Origin: Treponema sp.
GTDB lineage: Bacteria > Spirochaetota > Spirochaetia > Treponematales > Treponemataceae
NCBI GenBank assembly: GCA_022510845.1
Contig: JAFLSR010000015.1
Span: 1 to 50,550, forward strand
Direction: 5' to 3'
Length of the DNA: 50,550 bases
The position numbers and the translations under genes are program-made. Below the pieces are notes generated by a model. The model did no database searches, was not told the DNA's origin, and saw nothing but the letters and a program-made list of their open reading frames with translations. Shown here piece by piece: positions 35,201 through 41,618 of this stretch. Every line of letters starts with the position of its first letter. The first letter of the stretch is position 1.

Positions 35201-36492
35201 AAAAGCCTTATTATGCCGCTATCGGCACGGGCTTGTTTTCGAAAGTTTACAAAAGGAAATCTAATAGGGAAAATACAGACAGCAACAGTTTTAGCGGTGG
35301 TACTTTAACGGATGCAAACGCCACGACATTCGAATATAAACCTGAAGACGACGAGCGGTACAGTGCGTATGAATACATTGTAAAATACAATTGCTTTGAA
35401 GAACGGCTTACATTGCCCGATTCGCTTGAAGAGGAACTCAAGAAGAAAAAGGACAGCGAAAGCACTGGCGAGCAGGCGAACAAGGGCTATTTGTTCACCA
35501 TTAGAAGCGACAACCTCAGACAGAGTGGGCTTGCGGCGAAGCAGGGCGGCAGCAACACTTATGCCGAAACCGTAACATGGTCGAACAACATAGGAAGCCT
35601 TTGGGGCAGTTCAAATGAGCGTGCGCTCGGTCCTACGGGTGTGCGGCTGTACATCCGCAACAACAATCTTGATACGACATGGCATAAGGCGGTGGACATT
35701 GCCAGTTTGGATTATTCGGGTACGATTACGCCCAATTCCGAAGAAGATATCGCTGCCGCAAGAAACGGCAACAGCATAAGCGTGTATCCGGCGAGCGTTG
35801 CGGGTGGGACAGGCACTACGAGCGGTGCGCTCAAAGTTCTGCGCGACTACAAGCACTACTATGCCATCGCCCTTACTCGCGGCAATGTGGAAGTGCGGTA
35901 TACGCCCGGATTTGACGACTTTACAAGTGATGATGATAATAAGAAGGTCGCAGTCGCGTACAGACAGATAACGATAGATGAATTTACAAAAGCGGCAATA
36001 ATTGGCATGAGTACAGGAATATATAACGAAAGAGGAACGAAAGGTTGTAACTCCAATGGAAACGGAATTGATGGGCTGAAATCTACTAGTAGTTATAATG
36101 CGAGAACAGATTATAAATTAACATTTGTTTATACTAATTATGTTGCAACACATACTACAAAATCTGGAAACACAGCTTATGCCGTAATTGTGAATGGAAC
36201 TTTAAAAGCGCGTGGTGGTTTGGCAGGAGCTTATCAAAACCAATATTTTTCAGAGAGTAATATGAATATAACATATCAGGGCAATGTTGGAACTATGTAT
36301 TTTAATGGAACAGATGATTTTTGGACTTGGAACAAAGGTACTTATCCTGTAAATAGGACTAAAGGCACTATTAATGTAACGTATGGCGGTAAATCAAAAA
36401 CATATGATATGTCAAAAGCAAGCGAAAATGGATGGACACTCCCATTTGCGGTTGAGGGTGGCTATCTCAATGACTCCGCCGAATGGCAATAA
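32266..36492 (+). CDS. Large FN3-repeat lipoprotein 1
   Basis: 1408 aa. Signal sequence with lipobox FFSSC, so probably surface or periplasm anchored. At least five fibronectin type III-like beta modules are visible, marked by pairs such as KISLEWFPVSGASYYEIW with YYKVRAVKYNGTVS, and SVRVSWNEVQGASGYLVKR. The last 170 residues (about 35980-36490) form a Tyr/Asn/Gly/Thr-rich beta module with a sharply lower G+C content: 28% in 36121-36180 against 57% in 34621-34680. Its final codons AEWQ lie in a repeat shared with the antitoxin gene end at 37001. Likely roles are adhesion or polysaccharide binding. The upstream G9 tract suggests phase-variable expression. Confidence 0.85.
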   Translation: MRGVSLSFFKPSVFVKAFLVSCVVFSSAFFSSCKDLTSFDPNVDGGRAVTGQAAFSAPTNVRATNGYKRKISLEWFPVSGASYYEIWCATSSTAEFVQVGTAQTTAFDEVVSAGRTLYYKVRAVKYNGTVSAFSATARGTSLAQPVISGGEVNEFDATISWFMENARGMDGSDNYESDLVFEVFCQPKTGGGEIKSVTLRASGEELRSGYKHKFTNLAASTEYQFWVAAYITKDSSATEQSPVVDRNTLTSYMPVAPVFHASQGESSKGVWIYITLPEMVKVNTETKENQTEKQDVDYPLCFKITRKVANGDYKPEITLYYNGETTPPSLDYYTNPNTSYTPGKVIKWFDDGANSLGSMSGGTEYTYRIRSAADITYSKVVCPEDKQYTSESSTDTDKATTAEGWKSKHPEFKYGSDLKRSLSKDGEKVVVVSASFELSASWDDLGTAERYKFAIKQSRKPWTESESPTDSWLESGRTGENEKCFFDSLKAFTPYTVKFGNGKDALSDGETGIYTYTLYIVTKDATINDVVDGVVRDADNEECKVLDSVSAIGEMLVMNRADMPEADLELQDGYQDHVDLKIVSSIKKGFRYDVVRTEVKDGVLDPTTEKTITLIEADKYAEDPPETETFEYPDKTVDGNCTYYYFLKVIDEESGAYSASSNLKAEVLGTPKVSFDTSRLAYDSVTILFESVTAAERYTVTLGEKDKFGGGEQFKITKDGKGWTSDSVSASGAKVNVAYEAPEFKITIEKPYGYDNATLAGSTANVVVTAHSKVDSVSSDLEPVNVLGPADLDVTVNSADEAKADSVRVSWNEVQGASGYLVKRLMYSEYDASGVVKAESAVEDTDVVYYVGASDEKVLLADTGEPVGGASVKLAGNRFTLTDTEIPVTATRDDGELLVYQEAQAKISWGMPFRYVVLPVLDKGDFKFKTRSLALETGGKVMYKRLEDTEPAPTATLGYGLELQAEKSKNTTTQKLTWKKPYYAAIGTGLFSKVYKRKSNRENTDSNSFSGGTLTDANATTFEYKPEDDERYSAYEYIVKYNCFEERLTLPDSLEEELKKKKDSESTGEQANKGYLFTIRSDNLRQSGLAAKQGGSNTYAETVTWSNNIGSLWGSSNERALGPTGVRLYIRNNNLDTTWHKAVDIASLDYSGTITPNSEEDIAAARNGNSISVYPASVAGGTGTTSGALKVLRDYKHYYAIALTRGNVEVRYTPGFDDFTSDDDNKKVAVAYRQITIDEFTKAAIIGMSTGIYNERGTKGCNSNGNGIDGLKSTSSYNARTDYKLTFVYTNYVATHTTKSGNTAYAVIVNGTLKARGGLAGAYQNQYFSESNMNITYQGNVGTMYFNGTDDFWTWNKGTYPVNRTKGTINVTYGGKSKTYDMSKASENGWTLPFAVEGGYLNDSAEWQ

Positions 36493-36533
36493 GCGGCGCA
36501 GGAGAATGTTTGCGGGGGTGGTTTAAGGGCGGT
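36478..36533 (+). repeat. Direct repeat flanking the BrnT module, copy 1
   Basis: About 56 bp, matching 36987-37045 with one substitution and three single-base indels, two of them in or next to the G-run and one in a T-run. It includes the FN3 1 stop codon. Confidence 0.92.
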
Positions 36534-36535
36534 GA

Positions 36536-36847
36536 ATGGCGACAATAATCAGCGATGACGGAAAGTTCGAGTGGGATTCCGAAAAGGATGAGGCGAACTT
36601 CAAGAAGCACGGAATACGTTTTGCCGAAATCCTTGAAGTGTTTGATGATCCGTATTTTCTTGTGCGTTATGATGCCGCGCATTCGTTGCAAGAGGACAGG
36701 TATACTGGGATTGGTTGTATAAGGGGCGTTCTTGTGATAGTCACGACTTTTACTGAACGTGAAAGGACGCGGATTGTTTCTGCTCGTCGCGCGGACAAAG
36801 GCGACAAGGAGATGTATGATGAAAGCATCAGAAAGATTAACGCCTGA
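36536..36847 (+). CDS. brnT: BrnT family toxin
   Basis: 103 aa. Typical BrnT sequence: FEWDSEKDEANFKKHGIRF at the N-terminus, then EVFDDPYF, EDRYTGIG, and FTERERTRIVSARRAD at the C-terminus. BrnT folds like RelE-type ribonucleases and blocks translation. It starts three bases after the direct repeat and overlaps the antitoxin frame by about 29 bp. AAGGG provides the ribosome site. Confidence 0.9.
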   Translation: MATIISDDGKFEWDSEKDEANFKKHGIRFAEILEVFDDPYFLVRYDAAHSLQEDRYTGIGCIRGVLVIVTTFTERERTRIVSARRADKGDKEMYDESIRKINA

Positions 36848-37001
36848 GCGCATTGCCGAGATTATGGCGTTCCCGATAACCTATGACGAAGACAGTCCGA
36901 AGCTCACGAAAGAGCAACTTGCAGAATTTCGCCCGGCGCATCCGGAGAATTTTGTGAAAGGGAAGCAACCGGAAATTGCGGTGAATGCCGAATGGCAATA
37001 A
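36819..37001 (+). CDS. Truncated BrnA-type antitoxin
   Basis: 60 aa, from an ATG 7 nt after AAGGAG. The N-terminus (ERLTPERIAEIMAFPITYDE, then SPKLTKEQLAEFRP) fits antitoxins encoded after BrnT toxins. Those usually continue into a ribbon-helix-helix DNA-binding domain. Here the frame stops soon after, and its last residues AEWQ come from the flanking direct repeat. The DNA-binding half seems lost, so autoregulation may be broken. Toxin binding might still be possible. Confidence 0.65.
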   Translation: MKASERLTPERIAEIMAFPITYDEDSPKLTKEQLAEFRPAHPENFVKGKQPEIAVNAEWQ

Positions 37002-37045
37002 GCGGCGCAGGAAAATGTTTGCGGGGGGTTGGTTTTAAGGGCGGT
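36987..37045 (+). repeat. Direct repeat flanking the BrnT module, copy 2
   Basis: Second copy of 36478-36533, 509 bp downstream. The G run is six here and five in copy 1. Confidence 0.92.
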
Positions 37046-37122
37046 CATTTATACACGTTCGCTTGCGCGACCTGTTCAATGACCGTGTAGAAAGCGGTTG
37101 GTGAGCCTGCCGAACCAACTGC
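37042..37122 (+). repeat. Two hairpins sharing parts with the 31962 hairpin
   Basis: CGGTCATT (37042-37049) pairs with AATGACCG (37077-37084), the same stem as at 31962 but with another loop. GCGGTTGGT (37094-37102) pairs with ACCAACTGC (37114-37122) around GAGCCTGCCGA, the exact reverse complement of the 31962 loop. Confidence 0.75.
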
Positions 37123-37156
37123 AATGGTAGTCGGCGGCATAAAAAGGAGGCGGAAG

Positions 37157-37393
37157 ATGAATGCGCTTGCACAAAAAACAGCTGAATATTATGCGCAGTT
37201 GTTGGCTCCGCTCGGAAACGATGTGAAGCTCAGCATTATAAACAGCCTTTCGGCTTCGTTGTTGAAAAATGAAACAGAACGTCCGAAGCGTCCATTTCGT
37301 TCATTCGGTATGGCAAAAGGTGAACTATGCTATCCCGACGACATCGACTTTTGCAACGATGAAATTGCCGAAATGTTCGGGGTGAATGCATGA
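37157..37393 (+). CDS. Antitoxin of the PIN toxin pair
   Basis: 78 aa, from the ATG 6 nt after AGGAGG; the open frame further upstream is rejected. Helical N-terminal half (KTAEYYAQLLAPLGNDVKLS) and an acidic C-terminus that could wrap the toxin. Its stop overlaps the toxin start (ATGA). Family not recognised by name. Confidence 0.8.
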   Translation: MNALAQKTAEYYAQLLAPLGNDVKLSIINSLSASLLKNETERPKRPFRSFGMAKGELCYPDDIDFCNDEIAEMFGVNA

Positions 37394-37794
37394 ATTTGCT
37401 GCTTGACACGCATATCGCTCTTTGGTATCTGAACGGAGACGCAAAACTTTCCGAGAAGGCAATGTCATACATTGACGACGGAGGAAATGATGTTTATTTC
37501 AGTGTTGCCTCATTGTGGGAAATTGAAATAAAGCATATCATTCACCCAGACAAAATGGTGATTTCTTGCGACGATGTGCTTGAACGGTGCAAAAAGGCAT
37601 ATTTTACCTTGCTTCCTTTGCATCCCGACCATATAAAGTTGCTTTCCACATTAAGGAGGGAAGCGGATGCGCAGCATCACAATGACCCGTTTGACAGAAT
37701 TTTAATCTGTCAGGCAAAAGCCGAGGATATGCGTTTTCTTACGCATGATTCTTTGCTTGGAGATTACAATGAACCTTGCGTGATTTTGGTTTGA
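37390..37794 (+). CDS. vapC: PIN-domain ribonuclease toxin (VapC type)
   Basis: 134 aa. PIN-domain acidic residues are in LLLDTHIALW (first Asp), WEIEIK (Glu) and HNDPFDRILICQA (Asp pair), with FLTHDSLLGDY near the end. It would cleave RNA when freed from the antitoxin. It overlaps the upstream antitoxin by four bases. Confidence 0.92.
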   Translation: MNLLLDTHIALWYLNGDAKLSEKAMSYIDDGGNDVYFSVASLWEIEIKHIIHPDKMVISCDDVLERCKKAYFTLLPLHPDHIKLLSTLRREADAQHHNDPFDRILICQAKAEDMRFLTHDSLLGDYNEPCVILV

Positions 37795-37817
37795 TGAAAC
37801 GTCGCGGAGGACAGGAT

Positions 37818-37943
37818 ATGAAAGCGGCAAAAGACAAAAAGGATGAAGGACGATATTGCACGGTGGAAGAATCCTTGATACAATCTTTCAAGGAAATGAA
37901 ACTTATGCGGGCAGGACTTATGCCGCAGAAGCCGTGGAGTTGA
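37818..37943 (+). pseudogene. Antitoxin fragment
   Basis: 41 codons after GGAGG, with EESLIQSFKEMKLMRAGLMP, a sequence of the kind found in small antitoxins of toxin-antitoxin pairs. It stops abruptly at TGA and no toxin follows. Probably a remnant, though a functional small protein cannot be excluded. Confidence 0.45.
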
Positions 37944-38004
37944 TTGCGAAATATTGCTTGTAGGCGGCGATTTGCTTATTTTGTAATTGTTGGAATTTTA
38001 AAAT

Positions 38005-40389
38005 ATGTTTGAAATGTGTTTGAAAAGAAAATTGAATTCCTCGCTTGGGCTGGTCTTGGCGTTGTTCTGCCTGTGCGCCGTTTCTTGCGCGAATATTTTC
38101 CAAGACAAGGTGGCAATGTCGCGCAGTGGCTCTTCCACGAACCTAGGAAACCTTTTTGTGGGCGGGGCGGAAGTGGGCAAATTGGGCACTCCTTTGGAAA
38201 TCAATGTGAGCGTTTATGAATTCAAAGACAAGATTCGCATTTCATGGTCGCCAGTGCAGAACGCCGAATATTATGTTTTGGAACGCGCAGTTGTTAAGGA
38301 AAAGACGAATGGCGAGTGGAAAAGACCCGATGAATCGGACTACGAACCTTTGGAGCACACGGGGTATTGGTACAGCACTTCCTATACGGACATAATTATA
38401 ACTGACGACAAAGACAATGAGTTGAACTGCGACAACGAGAACTATGGCTACGCATTCTTTTATCGTGTGATAGCAGGGAATTCTCGTTTGGGCTATGATG
38501 AAGGTGAACCTGTGTATTCTTCGGCTGGAATGCTTTTGCTGCCGCCTTCCGGAACAAAGGCTTCTGCGGGCGACTACCAAGAATACATAGAAGTTAAATG
38601 GAACAAAAGTTCAGGCGCTTCTCGCTATGAAATCTATCGGAGCGAACGCGAGGATGGTTCTAATTCCACGAGAGTGGGTATGGTCACTGCAAGTGAAACT
38701 GTGTATAATGATTATAATGCCGCTTCATACAGTGGGCAGGATTTTTTCTATACTGTTCGTTCTGTAGGTTTCAATGGAGAAGTCAGCGTTTCAAGTCCCG
38801 TGGGCTTGGGCTACACGTCGGTTCCGGGTGCGCCGAAGGTTGTAGATGTTGTGGAAGTGGTAAAAGGAGAGGGGCACGGCGACAAGGCAAAAACCATCAA
38901 GATTAGATGGGAGGCTGTTGCCGATGCCAATATTTACACGGTCTATCGTACCAGTTCCAAGAATTCCAGTATGAAAACTATGACCAAAGTGACTTCTGGT
39001 TCTCTCGAATATCTCGACTCGAATAGTTTGGAAGAAGATGTCTACTACTATTATTATGTCCAGCCTTCCAAGGAAGAGACAACCGAAGATGGGGGAACAG
39101 CCATTTTGAAAGGTCCTATGTCCAAAACGGGACCTGACGATACGAAGCCTGTTGAAGGATTTATTTTGAGTAAGCCTTCTGTCGTGGAAGTGACGAAAAA
39201 GCGCGGCAACCAATCCGAGAACGAAATATACTTCGCTCCTGTAATTGGCGACGAGAATTTCCCGAACAAGCCTGCGAAAACTTCTTATTCCAACAAGTAT
39301 ACTTATGTTGTGTATGGAGATGGTTTCATTGGTGGCTCTTTCACCGAAGTTGCGGGGTCTTTTCCTTCTCCTAATTTTGATAGTACTAAAGGAAAATATC
39401 ACATGGCTGTTAAGGCTTTCGATTACTACAAAGTCCAAGTTGAATACAATGGTGAAAAAAGCGCGATGACCGATGTGTTCGCGCCCGCGCCTTATGAAGC
39501 CACAGAGGTTTATGTTACTTGTGCGGAGCGTGTGGAAGATATTGGACTATATAATGCCGACGGTGCTGGCAAAGAGTCTGGCGCGAATGCAAACGGTGTG
39601 CACAAGGTGAAAATCACTTGGAAAACTCCCGATGAAGGTGCGTATGCTTATGATATATATCGCAGTGAAAAAGAAACAAGCGGTTTTAGGAAAATTACCG
39701 AGAATCCGATTTTAGATGACGGCAAGGAAACGCATTCATATTTGGACAAAAACGAATCCGCGAAAGTGGGACAGATTTATTATTACAAGGTGCTTTCTTT
39801 GAATTCGTTGAAACAGGGCGCGAATTATTCTGTAATCTACACTCCTACGCTTCAAGGCGGCGTAATAAAAACATTTGATATAAATATTGACGGCAAGAAC
39901 ACTCGCTGCGGACGCGGCTGGGGCTGGGGCGCGCTTTCGGCATGGCAGTATATCCACGAGATGTGCAAGACGGTTGACCGCTCTCATGCAAAGTCAAAGA
40001 AGTTGACCACATCGAGCCTCACGGGTAAGATAGGTACTGAAATTATCAACGGTGATGTTAATGGCTATTTGGACTACAATGCCAAAATGGACGGAATTGG
40101 CGGTCGCGCCATTCTGCTGTACAAGGACTATGTCGATTATTATATTGGCGGCGACAAGAATTTGGGCTATTACTTTATGCTCAATGGCAACACAAACTCT
40201 TCGGCGAACGCCAGCCAAAACGGCACGATGGACGGAATTGTAACGTGTAATGGAATGTATCAAGGAAGAGTGGACTATGGCAAAATAGAAGTAAAAGGTG
40301 GAGATTCTGGCGGTGGATATTACATATTGACTCGTACCGGCATCGATGAAAGTGCGAAAAATGTTAGCTATATGGCAGGAAAGAAATAA
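38005..40389 (+). CDS. FN3-repeat lipoprotein 2
   Basis: 794 aa (790 if the second ATG at 38014 is used). Lipobox CAVSC. Four FN3-like modules are visible: RISWSPVQNAEYYVLERA, YIEVKWNKSSGASRYEIYRS, TIKIRWEAVADANIYTVYR and KVKITWKTPDEGAYAYDIYR. A Gly/Asn-rich C-terminal beta module follows (about 620-794). It belongs to the same family as FN3 lipoprotein 1 and is separated from it by the toxin-antitoxin island. Its stop overlaps the next start by one base, so it forms an operon with the small lipoprotein and the outer-membrane protein. Confidence 0.85.
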   Translation: MFEMCLKRKLNSSLGLVLALFCLCAVSCANIFQDKVAMSRSGSSTNLGNLFVGGAEVGKLGTPLEINVSVYEFKDKIRISWSPVQNAEYYVLERAVVKEKTNGEWKRPDESDYEPLEHTGYWYSTSYTDIIITDDKDNELNCDNENYGYAFFYRVIAGNSRLGYDEGEPVYSSAGMLLLPPSGTKASAGDYQEYIEVKWNKSSGASRYEIYRSEREDGSNSTRVGMVTASETVYNDYNAASYSGQDFFYTVRSVGFNGEVSVSSPVGLGYTSVPGAPKVVDVVEVVKGEGHGDKAKTIKIRWEAVADANIYTVYRTSSKNSSMKTMTKVTSGSLEYLDSNSLEEDVYYYYYVQPSKEETTEDGGTAILKGPMSKTGPDDTKPVEGFILSKPSVVEVTKKRGNQSENEIYFAPVIGDENFPNKPAKTSYSNKYTYVVYGDGFIGGSFTEVAGSFPSPNFDSTKGKYHMAVKAFDYYKVQVEYNGEKSAMTDVFAPAPYEATEVYVTCAERVEDIGLYNADGAGKESGANANGVHKVKITWKTPDEGAYAYDIYRSEKETSGFRKITENPILDDGKETHSYLDKNESAKVGQIYYYKVLSLNSLKQGANYSVIYTPTLQGGVIKTFDINIDGKNTRCGRGWGWGALSAWQYIHEMCKTVDRSHAKSKKLTTSSLTGKIGTEIINGDVNGYLDYNAKMDGIGGRAILLYKDYVDYYIGGDKNLGYYFMLNGNTNSSANASQNGTMDGIVTCNGMYQGRVDYGKIEVKGGDSGGGYYILTRTGIDESAKNVSYMAGKK

Positions 40390-40784
40390 TGAAAAGAAAA
40401 GTTTCAAAAATGGTTTTTAGGATGCTTTTTTCTCTTTGCGCGATTTTCATGGCGTGCGTGCTTTCTTCGTGTGCTCCGTCTTCGCCGCTTTTTGGCACTT
40501 GGAGCGACAATCTTGGAAACAAAATTACTTTTGCAGATGACAATACTTATACAGCGACTATTGCCATTGCTCAAGTTTTTGGCGACAACAGAGAATACTT
40601 GTATCCTATGACGGAGATGTACAGCGGAACTTTTTCCGTGGCGGAAAATGCGCTTTCGCTCTCCACGGATTACGGAACTTTTGTAACTGAATGGGACATC
40701 CGCGGTTCGATTTTGTATTTGGATTGGACATTGCCAGTTGAATACGGCACTGAGATTAGAAATTTGCAACTTTATCATAATTAA
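40389..40784 (+). CDS. Small lipoprotein
   Basis: 131 aa. Lipobox LSSC. The mature part (FGTWSDNLGNKITFADDNTY and YSGTFSVAENALSL) reads like a small lipocalin-like beta barrel, as in DUF-type lipoproteins that begin with G-T-W. Its stop codon is 22 bp before the next start. Function unknown. Confidence 0.75.
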   Translation: MKRKVSKMVFRMLFSLCAIFMACVLSSCAPSSPLFGTWSDNLGNKITFADDNTYTATIAIAQVFGDNREYLYPMTEMYSGTFSVAENALSLSTDYGTFVTEWDIRGSILYLDWTLPVEYGTEIRNLQLYHN

Positions 40785-40806
40785 GGCGGCGGACGCGAGG
40801 AATTTT

Positions 40807-41568
40807 ATGAAAAGATTGCTTTTGTTTGCTACACTTTTTTCTCTTTTTGTGGGCGCGTTTGCAAAGACTGCCAAGAAAACCAAAGACGCGGACGCATTTG
40901 GCATTGTGAATAATGGCGGTGTCGCTTGGGCAAGTGTCACGCGAATTCAAAAGCAGTCCAATGTGAGCAACTTTGTTTGGAACGACAAGATGGCGGGGCT
41001 TTATTACGAATGCCAGTCGTACAATTTGAAGAATTTCAGCGAATGGCTTCAACTCAACTTTATGGGGCGCATGGCATTCTACTATCCGTACCGATTTTAT
41101 TTCCGAGATGTTCGCCAATTCCCTGCGCAGATGCTTGTGATGTCGATGGATTTCTTTACCGCGCCTTGCATTACGTTCAGCATAAAAGATTATGTGCGCC
41201 TTAATTTGGAGCCGGGGCTTCATTTGAAATATCAGAAAAGCGATAAGTTTAAGTATTGGAATTTGGGGCCTGGCGTGAAATTGGACGTGGAACTTCCGCT
41301 CAGCCCGCGATGGACTATCCTGCTTGGAGGAATGTTCAGTTGGGACAACGGCAATCTCGGTTCAAACAGGAACATCCGCAATTTTGACTATGTTTGGGAG
41401 TATCAGTGCCAGTTTGGAGTGCGCTACAGCAAGCATCACAAGAACAAAAAAAGTTATCTCAAAGGCTTCAAAAAGTATATGGAAGAGCAGGCGGAACTTA
41501 CGAGCGAATGGGTTGAGCAGATTCGTGGGCAGAAGTCGGACGAAGATGAAGAAAGCGCGGAAATGTGA
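40807..41568 (+). CDS. Predicted outer-membrane or periplasmic beta-rich protein
   Basis: 253 aa. Signal peptide ending near GAFA. The body has alternating aromatic strands (YFRDVRQFP, YVRLNLEPGLHLKYQK, WTILLGGMFSW, YVWEYQCQFGVRY) as in small beta barrels, and a charged C-terminal tail of about 35 residues. GAGGA precedes the ATG. It may help locate the FN3 lipoproteins, by inference from the operon. Confidence 0.75.
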   Translation: MKRLLLFATLFSLFVGAFAKTAKKTKDADAFGIVNNGGVAWASVTRIQKQSNVSNFVWNDKMAGLYYECQSYNLKNFSEWLQLNFMGRMAFYYPYRFYFRDVRQFPAQMLVMSMDFFTAPCITFSIKDYVRLNLEPGLHLKYQKSDKFKYWNLGPGVKLDVELPLSPRWTILLGGMFSWDNGNLGSNRNIRNFDYVWEYQCQFGVRYSKHHKNKKSYLKGFKKYMEEQAELTSEWVEQIRGQKSDEDEESAEM

Positions 41569-41586
41569 GCCGCGCGAAAATGCCGC

Positions 41587-41618
41587 AAAAGCCCGCGATT
41601 GTGCGGGCTTTTTATTTT
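41587..41618. terminator. Bidirectional terminator
   Basis: AAAAGCCCGC, loop GATTGT, GCGGGCTTTTTATTTT. The 3' arm runs into the stop codon of the convergent kinase gene. Confidence 0.85.

Noticed and set aside
36990..37156. Insertion-sequence end or transposase remnant around the direct repeat
   Set aside because: No transposase-like frame or terminal inverted repeats were found; only the direct repeat and small hairpins are present.
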